From Bacteroidota bacterium (GTDB lineage: Bacteria; Bacteroidota; Bacteroidia; Chitinophagales; Chitinophagaceae), in contig CANHGS010000022.1 of assembly GCA_947460595.1 (NCBI GenBank), positions 1-56,435 on the forward strand: DNA of 56,435 nucleotides, in the 5' to 3' direction. Below, piece by piece: positions 7,680 through 17,651 of the stretch (position 1 is its first letter; each line of letters starts with the position of its first letter). The notes beneath the pieces are model-generated. The model searched no databases. It saw only the letters and a program-made list of their open reading frames with translations, and was not told the DNA's origin. Both the position numbers and the translations under genes were made by a program.

Positions 7680-8720
7680 TTGAGGCGTATTATATATAAA
7701 TACTACACCTTGGAAAAGTTAATTAATCATACCGAACTATTTACCAGGTACATCAATAATCAGTGTTCGCCACAGGAAGTTGCTTACCTACTGGCCTATT
7801 TTAATGAAGGATCTAATGAAACCGCGGTAAGGGAAATGATCCTGAGGCAACTTGACCAGTTAGATGAGTCTGAAATAGAAGTTGAACCTTATTTACAAGA
7901 GGCATTTGCTACAATTGATTCCCATATCCAATTTTCTAAAAAAACAATTCAAAAAGGAAATCTAGTCAGTCTATTTGGCAAAAATTTACTTCGTATAGCA
8001 GCCATATTTATTCTCTTTTTGAGTGGCGCAGCTTTATTTTATTTTTATCGAATTGATAAAGTGAATCAAATTCAAACAGAAAGTCTTGCCTACACCAAAT
8101 ATCTATTGTTACCCGATGGCAGTAAAGTGATTGTACGCAATAACAGTAAACTAGAATATCCATCTGCTTTTAATGGTAAAACAAGAGAAGTTACCCTAAC
8201 CGGAGAAGCTTATTTTGATATTAAACATGATGATAACAAACCGTTTATCATACATACTGGAAAATTAACCACCACTGTTATGGGCACAGCCTTTAATATT
8301 CAGGCTTATTCTGGTGCTGGGAACATTATTGTTACCGTTACAAGAGGTAAAGTAAGAGTAGAATATAATCATAAGGTTTTGGCAGTACTAACGCCTGATA
8401 AACAATTGGTCTATGATTTACCAAAAGCGGATGCACAAAACAAAACTGTTGTAGCCCAGGAAATCATTAAGTGGACTAATTCTGATATGGATTTTGAAGA
8501 TGTTCCGTTTACAACCATTATAGATCAGATCAGCAAACGCTACCAGGCCAACATTAGTTTTGCCAATAATGAAATCAAAAAATGTCCGGTATACGCCAGT
8601 TTCAGCGGAACTGAAACCATTGAAGAAATTCTTACAAAACTCTGTTTGGCTAGAAATGCCACGTATAAGAAAACAGATGACGGTAAGTTCATCATTGAAG
8701 GGAAGGGATGTTCAGAGTAA
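7680..8720 (+). CDS. FecR-family anti-sigma factor
   Basis: The 346-aa protein has an N-terminal cytoplasmic part, one membrane helix (LLRIAAIFILFLSGAALFYF, about 104-123), a FecR domain (YLLLPDGSKVIVRNNSKLEY, then VTLTGEAYFDI and GTAFNIQAYSG) and a C-terminal STN-like DUF4974 segment (MDFEDVPFTTIIDQISKRY). It would hold the sigma factor inactive at the inner membrane until the TonB-linked transporter signals through its own STN domain. The start is TTG 7680 with AGAGGAAGA six bases upstream; another in-frame TTG at 7710 is possible. It lies between the sigma gene and susC, the standard order for these systems. Confidence 0.9.
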   Translation: MRRIIYKYYTLEKLINHTELFTRYINNQCSPQEVAYLLAYFNEGSNETAVREMILRQLDQLDESEIEVEPYLQEAFATIDSHIQFSKKTIQKGNLVSLFGKNLLRIAAIFILFLSGAALFYFYRIDKVNQIQTESLAYTKYLLLPDGSKVIVRNNSKLEYPSAFNGKTREVTLTGEAYFDIKHDDNKPFIIHTGKLTTTVMGTAFNIQAYSGAGNIIVTVTRGKVRVEYNHKVLAVLTPDKQLVYDLPKADAQNKTVVAQEIIKWTNSDMDFEDVPFTTIIDQISKRYQANISFANNEIKKCPVYASFSGTETIEEILTKLCLARNATYKKTDDGKFIIEGKGCSE

Positions 8721-8828
8721 AAATATTTTTATCAAAAAAGCTAAACTAACCATAACTACAAAAACCTGCTTTATGAACCAAAGGTCCCCGTAAATGAGGA
8801 ACAATTTTTCACTGAGATCAAAACAAAA

Positions 8829-8859
8829 CCCCTCTGCTTGGGGAAGCATAAGAGGGGTG
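8829..8859 (+). promoter_or_regulatory. Strong hairpin in the leader of the first susC
   Basis: The arms ACCCCTCT (8829-8836) and AGAGGGGT (8852-8859) are perfectly complementary, and the loop contains a second stem, GCTT-GGGG-AAGC. No T-run follows, so it is unlikely to be an intrinsic terminator. It sits 42 bases before the susC start and could stabilise the message or limit read-through from fecR. Confidence 0.55.
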
Positions 8860-8900
8860 GCGTTTAAAACCATTCGTTCAATTTTAAACTATTGATAAAT

Positions 8901-11900
8901 ATGCAAAAAAATTCTAAATGGACTACAACTTACTTTCGAAGGCTTACTTTCGATTGTAGCTATCAACATAAAATACGTTTCATTATGAAAACGAGTTTAT
9001 GCTGGTCTGTTTTGTTCTTACTAGCCCTACAGTTATTTGCCGCTCCTTCCGATGTTCGTGCTCAATTAATGTCCGAAACCAATATTACGGTTGGCTTTAA
9101 AAATGAGAACTTAAAATCAGTATTGGTTAAAATTGAAAAAATTTCTGGGTTTAATTTTGTTTATCCTTCTGAAGAAGTGGTTAAGTACAATAATCTCAGT
9201 CTCCCACGTGAAAACAGGACTTTTGAAAAAACACTGGAGTTGTTGCTGAATCCAACCTCTCTAAACTTTAAACAGGTAAATAACAGTATTATTCTGTTTA
9301 AAAGAGAAACCGCTTTACCAAAGGAAGACGTACCTGTAGCAACACCTGCATTGTCTGTAGATTTATTAGCTAACGCCGTCAAACCTATTTCTGGCCGTGT
9401 GCTAAATGCCGATGGCGAACCAATAGTTGGCGCTTCGGTAATTGTAAAAGGTGCAACCGGTGGTTCGGTAACCAACGCAGAGGGTTATTTCAAGATCAAT
9501 GTGGAAGATAAAGACAGGATCTTGGTGGTATCATTTGTGGGCTATAAAAAACAAGAGATTACTATTAATGACAGAAAAGTTATTAATATAGTGCTAGAAG
9601 AAAAAACTGATCAGATTAATGAAGTGGTGATCACAGGTATTTTTACCCGTAAATCATCTACTTATACAGGTTCGGCTGTAACCGTTAGTTCCAAAGAGTT
9701 ACTACAGTTTGGTAACCGTAACCTGATTACTTCTTTGAGAAATGTGGAACCTTCTTTTAATATCATTGAAAGCAATACGTTTGGATCAGACCCCAACCGT
9801 TTGCCCGAAATTCAGATCCGTGGTAATTCAAGCCTTCCGAATGTTACACAATTACAGGATCAAACACGTGTGGGTTTAAATACACCACTTGTAATTTGGG
9901 ATGGATTTGAATCTACACTGCAAAAATTACTTGATATCAATGCAAATGAAGTAGAATCCATTACCATACTCAAAGACGCATCGGCCACAGCAATTTATGG
10001 TTCACGGGGTGCAAACGGTGTGGTAATTATCACAACTAAACCCCCCAAGCCCGGAAAATTAAGGATCAGTTATAGAGGCGATTTGAATGTGGAAGTGCCT
10101 GATCTTAGTGCTTATAGTGTATTAGAAGCAAGAGAAAAACTTGACCTTGAACAAAAAATTGGGTTATATACAACCCCACGTGCAGAAAACCAAGTACCAC
10201 TTACCCGTTACTATAACTTTTTATTGAATGAGGTAAACAGTGGGGTAAATACTTATTGGTTATCCCAACCACTCGCTACCTCTATTGATCAACGACATAA
10301 TATTCGTTTGGAGGGAGGTGATCAGGCTTTCCGTTATTCAGCATCTGCGCAGGTCAATAATGTGCAGGGGGTAATGAAAGGGTCGTATCGTAAAAATTTT
10401 AATGGTACCATCAACCTTTCCTATGTGTATAAAAATATAAAATTCTCAAATAGCCTGATTATCGGCATAACAAATACCGCTAATTCGCCTTATGGAACAT
10501 TTAGTGATTATGTTAACATGAATTCTTACTGGAGATTGTATGACAGTTCGGGTAAACTGAATAAAGTTTTAGGTAACCCCGGTAATACAGATTACACTAA
10601 CCGTTGGAGCACTTTGCCCACCAACCCTATGTACAATGCCACTCTGAATACATTTGACAAAAACAATGCCACTGCATTAACCAATAATACATCTATTGAA
10701 TGGGCATTAACAAAAGACCTACAATTCAGGACACGTTTAGGTTTGACAAAAATTACTGACCAAAGTGATAAATTTAGACCATCAGATCATACCGCTTTTG
10801 CCAATTACTCTGTAGCAGATGTTTTTAGGAAAGGTGATTATGCATATGGCGTTGGAAATACAATGAATTATGATGGAAGTGTGAGTTTAAACTATACAAA
10901 ATTGATTGCTCAAAAGCATTCCATTTTTGCAGGTATTGATTATAATGTCAGACAAAACAAAAACTCAACCTATAACTTTCTTGCAGAAGGATTTAATAAT
11001 CCAAATTTTGATCTAATTTCTACGGCTTTGCAATATGCACAGAACGGAAAACCAAGCGGAGCTGAAAGTTTATCAAGAGCGGTAGGTATTACAGCCAATG
11101 TAAACTATGCATATAAGAATCGTTATTTTGTTGACGCCTCTTACCGCGTAGATGGTTCATCACAGTTTGGTTCCAATAAAAGATTTGCGCCATTCTGGTC
11201 AACCGGTTTGGGCTGGAACCTTGAAAAGGAAGCATTTTTGAGAGATGCCAAATTTATCAATAGGTTAAAGATCCGTGGATCTATGGGTATTACGGGTTCA
11301 CAGAACTTTAGTTCTTATCAGGCATTATCTACTTATCAATATTATACTGCAGATCGTTATTATAACTGGATGGGAGCATATCTGTTAGGACTAGGTAACC
11401 CTGATCTTCAATGGCAGCAAAAAATGAATTACGATTTGGGAATAGAAGCACAATTGTTTAACCAACGCATTTCTATTATAGCAGATTATTATGTTGGTAC
11501 CACAAACAACCTGGTATCTTCTGTAAACCTTCCATCTTCAAATGGATTTAATAGTTATGTTGAAAATATTGGTTCTATGGAAAACCGTGGCTTTGAAGTA
11601 AAAGTAACCGGCTTCCTGATTAGAAATCCAAAAAAGAATATTGCCTGGAGTGTAACAGCTGCTTTCTTCCAGAACAAAAATAAGATTAACACCATTTCAC
11701 AGGCTTTGAAAGATGCGCAGAAAGCTATTGAAATGGCTGGTGGATCTAATCCGAATATTTTATACAGAGAAGGTTATTCAACTAACACAATCTGGACAGT
11801 TCCTTCTTTGGGTATTGATCCAAGCACCGGTAAAGAATTATACCAGAGTAAAAACGGTACACCAACTTTTACATGGAATTCATTAGATCTTGCATCTGCC

Positions 11901-12365
11901 GGCGTTTCTGATCCAAAAATCCAGGGTAATTTTAGTTCTATGTTTCGTTACAAAACATTCTCTGCCAATATTTCTTTCGGATATCGTTTTGGCGGACAGT
12001 TATATAACCAAACGCTGATTAATAAAGTTGAAAATGCCAACTATAACTACAACGTTGATTCACGCGTGTATGAAAATCGTTGGCAGAAACCGGGTGACCA
12101 ATCTCCATTCAAAGGCTTAATGGTAACCACGGCAACTCAAATGACTTCAAGATTTGTTCAGGATGAGAAAACATTGAATTGTCAGAATATTAATCTGCAA
12201 TATGATTTGGTATCGGAATCCCTAAAAAGGAAATTGAATTTGGAATTGCTGTCATTCTCTGTAAGTATGGCTGATGCATTCTACATCTCTAGTGTAAAAA
12301 GGGAGAGGGGATTGTCTTATCCATTTTCAAGACAGGTATCATTCAGTATTTCAGCCACGTTTTAA
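8901..12365 (+). CDS. SusC/RagA-type TonB-linked outer-membrane transporter with STN domain
   Basis: About 1154 aa, starting at ATG 8901; a TTG three codons earlier has no support. The order is: a long signal region (MKTSLCWSVLFLLALQLFAA inside the first 50 residues), an STN signalling domain (ITVGFKNENLKSVLVKIEKI), a carboxypeptidase-D-like beta domain (ISGRVLNADGEPIVGASVIV), the TonB plug (SITILKDASATAIYGSRGAN) and a C-terminal beta barrel ending in F. It imports a ligand across the outer membrane with the SusD lipoprotein. The STN domain couples ligand binding to the FecR/sigma pair just upstream. The substrate cannot be read from sequence, and no glycoside hydrolase is inside this locus. 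The frame is intact. Confidence 0.95.
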   Translation: MQKNSKWTTTYFRRLTFDCSYQHKIRFIMKTSLCWSVLFLLALQLFAAPSDVRAQLMSETNITVGFKNENLKSVLVKIEKISGFNFVYPSEEVVKYNNLSLPRENRTFEKTLELLLNPTSLNFKQVNNSIILFKRETALPKEDVPVATPALSVDLLANAVKPISGRVLNADGEPIVGASVIVKGATGGSVTNAEGYFKINVEDKDRILVVSFVGYKKQEITINDRKVINIVLEEKTDQINEVVITGIFTRKSSTYTGSAVTVSSKELLQFGNRNLITSLRNVEPSFNIIESNTFGSDPNRLPEIQIRGNSSLPNVTQLQDQTRVGLNTPLVIWDGFESTLQKLLDINANEVESITILKDASATAIYGSRGANGVVIITTKPPKPGKLRISYRGDLNVEVPDLSAYSVLEAREKLDLEQKIGLYTTPRAENQVPLTRYYNFLLNEVNSGVNTYWLSQPLATSIDQRHNIRLEGGDQAFRYSASAQVNNVQGVMKGSYRKNFNGTINLSYVYKNIKFSNSLIIGITNTANSPYGTFSDYVNMNSYWRLYDSSGKLNKVLGNPGNTDYTNRWSTLPTNPMYNATLNTFDKNNATALTNNTSIEWALTKDLQFRTRLGLTKITDQSDKFRPSDHTAFANYSVADVFRKGDYAYGVGNTMNYDGSVSLNYTKLIAQKHSIFAGIDYNVRQNKNSTYNFLAEGFNNPNFDLISTALQYAQNGKPSGAESLSRAVGITANVNYAYKNRYFVDASYRVDGSSQFGSNKRFAPFWSTGLGWNLEKEAFLRDAKFINRLKIRGSMGITGSQNFSSYQALSTYQYYTADRYYNWMGAYLLGLGNPDLQWQQKMNYDLGIEAQLFNQRISIIADYYVGTTNNLVSSVNLPSSNGFNSYVENIGSMENRGFEVKVTGFLIRNPKKNIAWSVTAAFFQNKNKINTISQALKDAQKAIEMAGGSNPNILYREGYSTNTIWTVPSLGIDPSTGKELYQSKNGTPTFTWNSLDLASAGVSDPKIQGNFSSMFRYKTFSANISFGYRFGGQLYNQTLINKVENANYNYNVDSRVYENRWQKPGDQSPFKGLMVTTATQMTSRFVQDEKTLNCQNINLQYDLVSESLKRKLNLELLSFSVSMADAFYISSVKRERGLSYPFSRQVSFSISATF

Positions 12366-12385
12366 ATCATTAATATTTATTCAGT

Positions 12386-13843
12386 ATGAAAAATATACGA
12401 TTATTAATCATAACAATCATTGGAGTTATTGCGCTTAGCTCGTGTCAAAAATACCTTACGGTTTCGCCGAGAACACAAGTAGTACAAACAGACCTATTAA
12501 GCACCGAAGGCGGTTTTAAAGATGCATTAACAGGCGTTTATATCCAGATGAAATCAAATAACAGTTATGGCCAAAACCTTACCATGACAACCATTGAACA
12601 ATTAATTTCCAATTGGGATGTAGCCGCCAATACAACCGAACAGAAATTGGGTCTGTCTAATTATACAGATGCCAATGTGGATGCGTTAATGACTTCAATT
12701 TACGCTCAGCAGTACACCATCATTGCAAGTGTAAATGCAATACTGGGTCAAATTGACGCAAATAAATCTGCCTTTTCAACACCCGGTTTGTATGAATTAA
12801 TCAAAGGCGAATGTTTGGCAATTAGGGCCTATTGTCATTTTGATGTATTACGTATTTGGGGTCCAATTCCAACAGCAGTCGGATCGGCAAAGACACCTCC
12901 ATACGTAACAGTGTTATCTAATCAACCCAATTCATTAACGGGCTATACCCAGTTTCAGACACAGTTATTACTAGATCTTACCGATGCGGAAAAATTGCTG
13001 AACAAAGTTGATCCAATCCTCAATTATTCTTTGTTGAATTTAAGTAGACCCGGATCTTCTCAAACCACATTCAATCCAACCGATATCTATTTTGCATTCC
13101 GCTATTTACGAATGAATTATTATGCAGTAAAAGCACTGCAGGCAAGGGCTTATTTGTGGTTTAACAATAAAGATAAAGCATATGAGTGCTCTAAAGTTGT
13201 GATCAATGCAACCAACCCCGATGGAACAGTAAAATTCCGTTTGGGTAATACATCTGATATGACTGCAAAAGATTATGCACTAACCCCTGAACAGGTTTTT
13301 GGTTTATATGATTTTAATCTTTACACCAAGTATAATAACCTGTTTGCCAATGGTACTTTGAAAAAAGGAACCGCAGCTACTACAATTACCGGACAATTAT
13401 ACGGAACTACAGGAACGGATATCCGTGAGGTTAACTTATGGGTACTTGTAACACAACCCAGTCAGGCAAAAACCTATATCTGTCAAAAATACAATGTTCC
13501 GCAAACCGTAGCGAGTGCACAGGCAGATGTAAACCGCATTCCAATGCTTCGTTTAAGTGAAATGTACTTTATTGCCATGGAAACGGCCCCTCTTTCAGAA
13601 GCACAAACGCTTTGGGCAGCCTACAGAACTGCCCGTAATATTCCGTTAACCACTTTGCCATCAGACCCTGTACTACTTCAAAATGCACTATTGCCAGAAT
13701 ACAGGAAGGAATTTTATGCAGAGGGTCAAGCATTTTATGCATACAAAAGATTGAACAGCCCTACACCAAATGTTCTGTTTGTGCCTACAGGCTCCGTTAT
13801 AAATTATTTATTTCCCTTACCCAAAACCGAATTAGGTAATTAA
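12386..13843 (+). CDS. SusD/RagB-type surface lipoprotein
   Basis: 485 aa with an SPII signal peptide and lipobox (IALSSCQKYL). Helical TPR-like repeats follow, with typical SusD landmarks such as KGECLAIRAYCHFDVLRIWG near residues 140-160 and a C-terminal EYRKEFYAEGQAFYAYKR block. It starts 20 bases after susC and acts as the lid that captures the ligand above the SusC pore. It is cotranscribed with the two following lipoproteins. Confidence 0.95.
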   Translation: MKNIRLLIITIIGVIALSSCQKYLTVSPRTQVVQTDLLSTEGGFKDALTGVYIQMKSNNSYGQNLTMTTIEQLISNWDVAANTTEQKLGLSNYTDANVDALMTSIYAQQYTIIASVNAILGQIDANKSAFSTPGLYELIKGECLAIRAYCHFDVLRIWGPIPTAVGSAKTPPYVTVLSNQPNSLTGYTQFQTQLLLDLTDAEKLLNKVDPILNYSLLNLSRPGSSQTTFNPTDIYFAFRYLRMNYYAVKALQARAYLWFNNKDKAYECSKVVINATNPDGTVKFRLGNTSDMTAKDYALTPEQVFGLYDFNLYTKYNNLFANGTLKKGTAATTITGQLYGTTGTDIREVNLWVLVTQPSQAKTYICQKYNVPQTVASAQADVNRIPMLRLSEMYFIAMETAPLSEAQTLWAAYRTARNIPLTTLPSDPVLLQNALLPEYRKEFYAEGQAFYAYKRLNSPTPNVLFVPTGSVINYLFPLPKTELGN

Positions 13844-13858
13844 TAAAATTGTTTACAT

Positions 13859-14620
13859 ATGAAAACAACTAAATATTTCATGGTAGCCCTTTTGTTATTA
13901 ACATTGGGCGCCTGCAAAAAAGAAGCTTATAAAATGTTTACGGATGTTGCAAGGATCCAGTTTGGGCCTGATATTACTAGGATTTACCAAACATCCTTCA
14001 ATATGGCGGATACCACCAAAGACTTCACTTTTGTATATAATTTACCAACCAACAAACAGGATACGGTTTGGTTTGATGTATATGCTATTGGGGGTGTATC
14101 AAACAAGGATAGAACATTTAAATTACAACAGATTGCCGATACAACCGGTGCATTGAATGCTGTTCCCGATGTGGATTATAAGGCATTTAATAATGCTTCA
14201 GTAACCAGTAAATATGTAATCAAAGCGGGTGAGAGGCATACTTTAGCACCCATAGTTTTATTACGATCAGCTACTTTAAAAACGGCTAAGGTTACGCTAT
14301 TATTTAAAGTTGCTGTGAGCGATGATTTTCAACTGGGAGAAACTACCAATATCTGGAGAAAAGTAACTTCAACCGATAGGCTGAGTAAACCAACCAATTG
14401 GTCACCAGCTTTTGGAACCTATAGTGTAGTGAAACATCAGTTTATGATTGATGTTACTGGAAAAAAATGGGATCAGGCATTTTTCAGCTTTTTGCAAACC
14501 GATTATACACTAATGTTATACTATACCAACGTGTGCAAAACAGAGTTAATCATTTACAATAAGGCTAATCCTGGAAAACCATTGGTTGATGAAACCGGTG
14601 CTTTGGTTGTATTTCCATAA
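13859..14620 (+). CDS. DUF4843-type lipoprotein
   Basis: 253 aa with lipobox LTLGACKKEAY. The body is beta-rich, with the family pattern ARIQFGPDITRIY, then KDFTFVYNLPTNKQDTVWFD, and a C-terminal segment describing a beta-sandwich. Proteins of this kind routinely follow SusD in Bacteroidota uptake loci and are thought to be accessory surface lipoproteins. It lies 15 bases after susD and 18 before the PKD-like gene, which supports one operon. Ligand unknown. Confidence 0.8.
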   Translation: MKTTKYFMVALLLLTLGACKKEAYKMFTDVARIQFGPDITRIYQTSFNMADTTKDFTFVYNLPTNKQDTVWFDVYAIGGVSNKDRTFKLQQIADTTGALNAVPDVDYKAFNNASVTSKYVIKAGERHTLAPIVLLRSATLKTAKVTLLFKVAVSDDFQLGETTNIWRKVTSTDRLSKPTNWSPAFGTYSVVKHQFMIDVTGKKWDQAFFSFLQTDYTLMLYYTNVCKTELIIYNKANPGKPLVDETGALVVFP

Positions 14621-14638
14621 ATCAATAAAAAATAATTA

Positions 14639-16159
14639 ATGAAAAGATTATATATACTTACGCTTGCTGTAACAATAGCTGCAATGTTTACAGCCTGCTA
14701 TAAAGACAAAGGCAATTATTCTTATACAGCCAGTGAGGTTATTACTATTACCGGAATTGCACCATCTTATGATAAGATTTCTAAACAGGATAAAATCACT
14801 TTAACGCCAACGGTAACATCTTCTTCACCCAATGCCAACTTTGAATACTTCTGGGGTATTTATGAAACCAATGTACAAGGTTCGGTTCCCAAAATTGATA
14901 CCATTGCAAAGACATTGAGTCTTGATTATTTGATTACTCAATCCGCAAAAGCATGGGTATTGGTATTTGGTGCAAAAAATAAAACAACAGGGTTGCAACA
15001 ATTGGCTACATCAACCATTAATGTAATTACTCCTTTTACCCGCGGATGGTATGTTTTGAAAGATGATGGTACAAGTACAGATCTGGATCTCTTTTTAACA
15101 CCAACTTCTATTGTACCTGCATCGCAGATAAATAATGTGTATAGCCTTATAAACGGAAAAAAATTAAATGGTAAGGCTCAGTTCTTATCTTTTGATAATT
15201 CCTATAAATCTATGGTTACCGGAGTATTGGGAAATACTAGGGCATTGTTTGTAACATCAGACAAAGATGCATCTGTGATAGACATTAACTCATTATTAGT
15301 GATTCGTGATTTTAATAGTATGTTTTATGAACCACCAACCATAAAAGCACCAAATTATGTTGGGCCAGGCAATTCTTCGGATTTCTTTATCAATGCGGGG
15401 CAACTATATAGTCTTTACTCCATGTCATCTAATGTTGGTCAGTTTGCTGCCCGTCAGTTAAAAGATGCATTGAATACGGACTATAATTTATCTAAGTACT
15501 TTATTAATTTCACATTAGCCAATCCAATATTTTTTGATGAGATTAGCAGTTCCTTTGTTTCTGCTGGTGGTGCCGGTACTGTATTAAATAGTGTTACGGA
15601 TGCAGTTGGGACTGCTATGAAAGCTAACAATAATAATAAGACGCTTTTGTACATGGGTATTAAAACCACAGCTCCCACAGGAGTAGCATTGTTTCAGGAT
15701 AAGACAAATACATCACTCAAAATTTTATCAACCATAACAGCAAATACATCGGCTTTTAATATGGTTAATGACACCTTGCTTAACACCAATAAATTGTATA
15801 GCGCCACTTTAATTACAACTAATCTGATTGATGAGAACTTTATTTATTTTGTAGTAGGTAACCAAGTATGGTCTCGTAACCTATCTAATAAATTTGAGCA
15901 GCTGCAATACACTGCACCGGCAGGGGAAACAATCACGTTTATTCGTCATAAAAGATATACGTCTGAAGTTGCTTATGCACACAACTATATTGCTATTGGT
16001 ACAAAATCAGGCGCTAATTACACTGTTCGCATGTTTACCAAAACATCGGGTAATTTGGCAGCAAGTCCTGATATTACAATGACGGGTAGCGGGTCAGTAG
16101 GTGATATTATTTACATGTCTCCATCCGTAGGTACAAACACTTATCTACAAACATATTAA
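14639..16159 (+). CDS. PKD-like family surface lipoprotein
   Basis: 506 aa. The lipobox is MFTACYKDKGN, followed by one or two PKD/Ig-like domains (YTASEVITITGIAPSYDKI, then TLTPTVTSSSPNANFEYFWG). A large C-terminal beta-rich region resembles a propeller (RGWYVLKDDGTSTDLDLF at its start). This matches the 'PKD-like family' lipoproteins that accompany SusC/SusD and DUF4843 genes. It is the last gene before a strong intercistronic hairpin, so it may end the main transport operon. A role in substrate binding at the cell surface is inferred from context. Confidence 0.75.
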   Translation: MKRLYILTLAVTIAAMFTACYKDKGNYSYTASEVITITGIAPSYDKISKQDKITLTPTVTSSSPNANFEYFWGIYETNVQGSVPKIDTIAKTLSLDYLITQSAKAWVLVFGAKNKTTGLQQLATSTINVITPFTRGWYVLKDDGTSTDLDLFLTPTSIVPASQINNVYSLINGKKLNGKAQFLSFDNSYKSMVTGVLGNTRALFVTSDKDASVIDINSLLVIRDFNSMFYEPPTIKAPNYVGPGNSSDFFINAGQLYSLYSMSSNVGQFAARQLKDALNTDYNLSKYFINFTLANPIFFDEISSSFVSAGGAGTVLNSVTDAVGTAMKANNNNKTLLYMGIKTTAPTGVALFQDKTNTSLKILSTITANTSAFNMVNDTLLNTNKLYSATLITTNLIDENFIYFVVGNQVWSRNLSNKFEQLQYTAPAGETITFIRHKRYTSEVAYAHNYIAIGTKSGANYTVRMFTKTSGNLAASPDITMTGSGSVGDIIYMSPSVGTNTYLQTY

Positions 16160-16174
16160 ATAAGAGTTTTCAAG

Positions 16175-16207
16175 TACCGGTACCATGCGTAGATCTTGGT
16201 ACCGGTA
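16175..16207 (+). terminator. Perfect 10-bp hairpin between the PKD-like and TlpA genes
   Basis: TACCGGTACC (16175-16184) and GGTACCGGTA (16198-16207) are exact complements around a 13-base loop and are followed by TTTAATT. The hairpin is strong but its T-run is weak, so it may attenuate rather than end transcription and set a lower level for the two redox genes downstream. An ATG inside the loop (16185) is therefore an unlikely start for the next gene. Confidence 0.6.
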
Positions 16208-16244
16208 TTTAATTAAAAATCAAACATTTAATTTAAAAATACGG

Positions 16245-17630
16245 ATGAAAAAATTCAAGTTATTATCATTGTTGTGCATGATTTCTTTAAGCCAGATTTT
16301 ATTTGGTCAACAAAATAAAATGGCCATGATACAGGGAAAAATCACTGTAAAAAATATGCCTAAAGAAATTACTTTATATTCTGTTGTGAATGGAGAAGTG
16401 GAACTACATTCAAAAGTGAATGTAGACCAGGAAGGTAATTTTGGTTTTTATTTTGCACCATCATATAGCGGATTCTATAGAATTGCCGAAAGAAAAATTC
16501 CTGTAAGACTCTTCATTGCTCCTGGAAAGAAAACTAGTATCAATATTACTGATGATGGCTATACCGTGATAGATGTGAACGATAAGGAAAATAAAAAAAT
16601 GGAGGAATGGTCAAACATTATTGGCAAAATGAAAATTGCGAATAATCTTGGAGGAATGATTACGTACAAGGACATTTTCCCAATATTACCTGATATGGAA
16701 AAAAGTAAAAACAGTTTTGTTGCTAATCTTAAAACAGGTAACCCGTCTTTTGATAAACTGATGAAAGGAATGTCAGAAGCAGATTTTGAATATGAGCTTT
16801 ATCATTTCCTGAACATGCCAAGAACTGCGCACCCTAAGTATGATTCTTTACCCGATTTGTATCAGAAATATGCTGCTGGACCGCATTTTACCACTACTGC
16901 TTCTATGCAATATGATTTTGGCCAACAATCAATGTACCCTTATCTGATGTTTCTCTATAGCCAAAAGGCAAACAAGGAAAAAGGAGTGAGAGCTGCTGGT
17001 GATCCAATGCAACAACTGGTTCTGGATAATATTAAAAATGACACTTTAAAGGGTTGGCACTTTCTAAACTCTAATCTTCTCCGCGCTAAAGCTTTTGATC
17101 AGAAATACCGTGACATGGCTGAAAAGTTTAAACCCTATATTTTAAACGATGCACAAAAACAAAAGCTTCATAATTTTGAATTAACTATCCGCACATTTGG
17201 TGATGGAGAAATGGCTATGAATTTTGAAGGTAAAACCCCAGAGGGTAAAACAATAGCCTTAAAAGATCTTAAAGGTAAAATGGTATTGGTAGATGTTTGG
17301 GCTACCTGGTGTTCACCTTGCCGTGCCGAAATTCCTTCTTTACAAAAGCTAGAAAAAGAAATGGAAGGTAAGGATATAATATTCATGAGTTATTCTATTG
17401 ATGAGAAGAAAGATTATGAAAAGTGGAAAAAAATGATTGTAGACAGCACTTTGGGTGGTTTGCAATTAATAGGAGATGCAGCCTTTAAATCTGACATATG
17501 TACCAATTACAAAATTAATGCTATCCCACGTTTTATGTTATTTGATAAAGAAGGGAAAATTGTTACTATCGATTCTCCACGTCCTTCCAATCCGGATCTG
17601 AAAGCACTGATTGAAAAGCATTTGAAGTAA
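16245..17630 (+). CDS. TlpA-like periplasmic thiol-disulfide oxidoreductase
   Basis: 461 aa from ATG 16245, chosen because a signal peptide follows it directly (MKKFKLLSLLCMISLSQILF) and the earlier ATG lies in a hairpin. The N-terminal part is a DUF4369-like beta domain. The C-terminal thioredoxin fold has the active site WCSPC with Cys356 and Cys359, then a cis-Pro region (INAIPRFMLFDKEGKIV). It would reduce or isomerise disulfides in the periplasm or on exported proteins. Such genes are often linked to SusC/SusD loci in this phylum. It is followed 21 bases later by a second thioredoxin-like gene. Confidence 0.9.
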   Translation: MKKFKLLSLLCMISLSQILFGQQNKMAMIQGKITVKNMPKEITLYSVVNGEVELHSKVNVDQEGNFGFYFAPSYSGFYRIAERKIPVRLFIAPGKKTSINITDDGYTVIDVNDKENKKMEEWSNIIGKMKIANNLGGMITYKDIFPILPDMEKSKNSFVANLKTGNPSFDKLMKGMSEADFEYELYHFLNMPRTAHPKYDSLPDLYQKYAAGPHFTTTASMQYDFGQQSMYPYLMFLYSQKANKEKGVRAAGDPMQQLVLDNIKNDTLKGWHFLNSNLLRAKAFDQKYRDMAEKFKPYILNDAQKQKLHNFELTIRTFGDGEMAMNFEGKTPEGKTIALKDLKGKMVLVDVWATWCSPCRAEIPSLQKLEKEMEGKDIIFMSYSIDEKKDYEKWKKMIVDSTLGGLQLIGDAAFKSDICTNYKINAIPRFMLFDKEGKIVTIDSPRPSNPDLKALIEKHLK

Positions 17631-17651
17631 TCATTGTTATTAAAATTGAAT

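Noticed and set aside
9161..9475. A 104-codon antisense frame within the first susC
   Set aside because: It overlaps the STN and carboxypeptidase-like domains of susC and has no independent start signal or family features.
16185..16244. Earlier start for the TlpA-like gene
   Set aside because: The ATG lies in the loop of a perfect hairpin and the added residues would bury the signal peptide.
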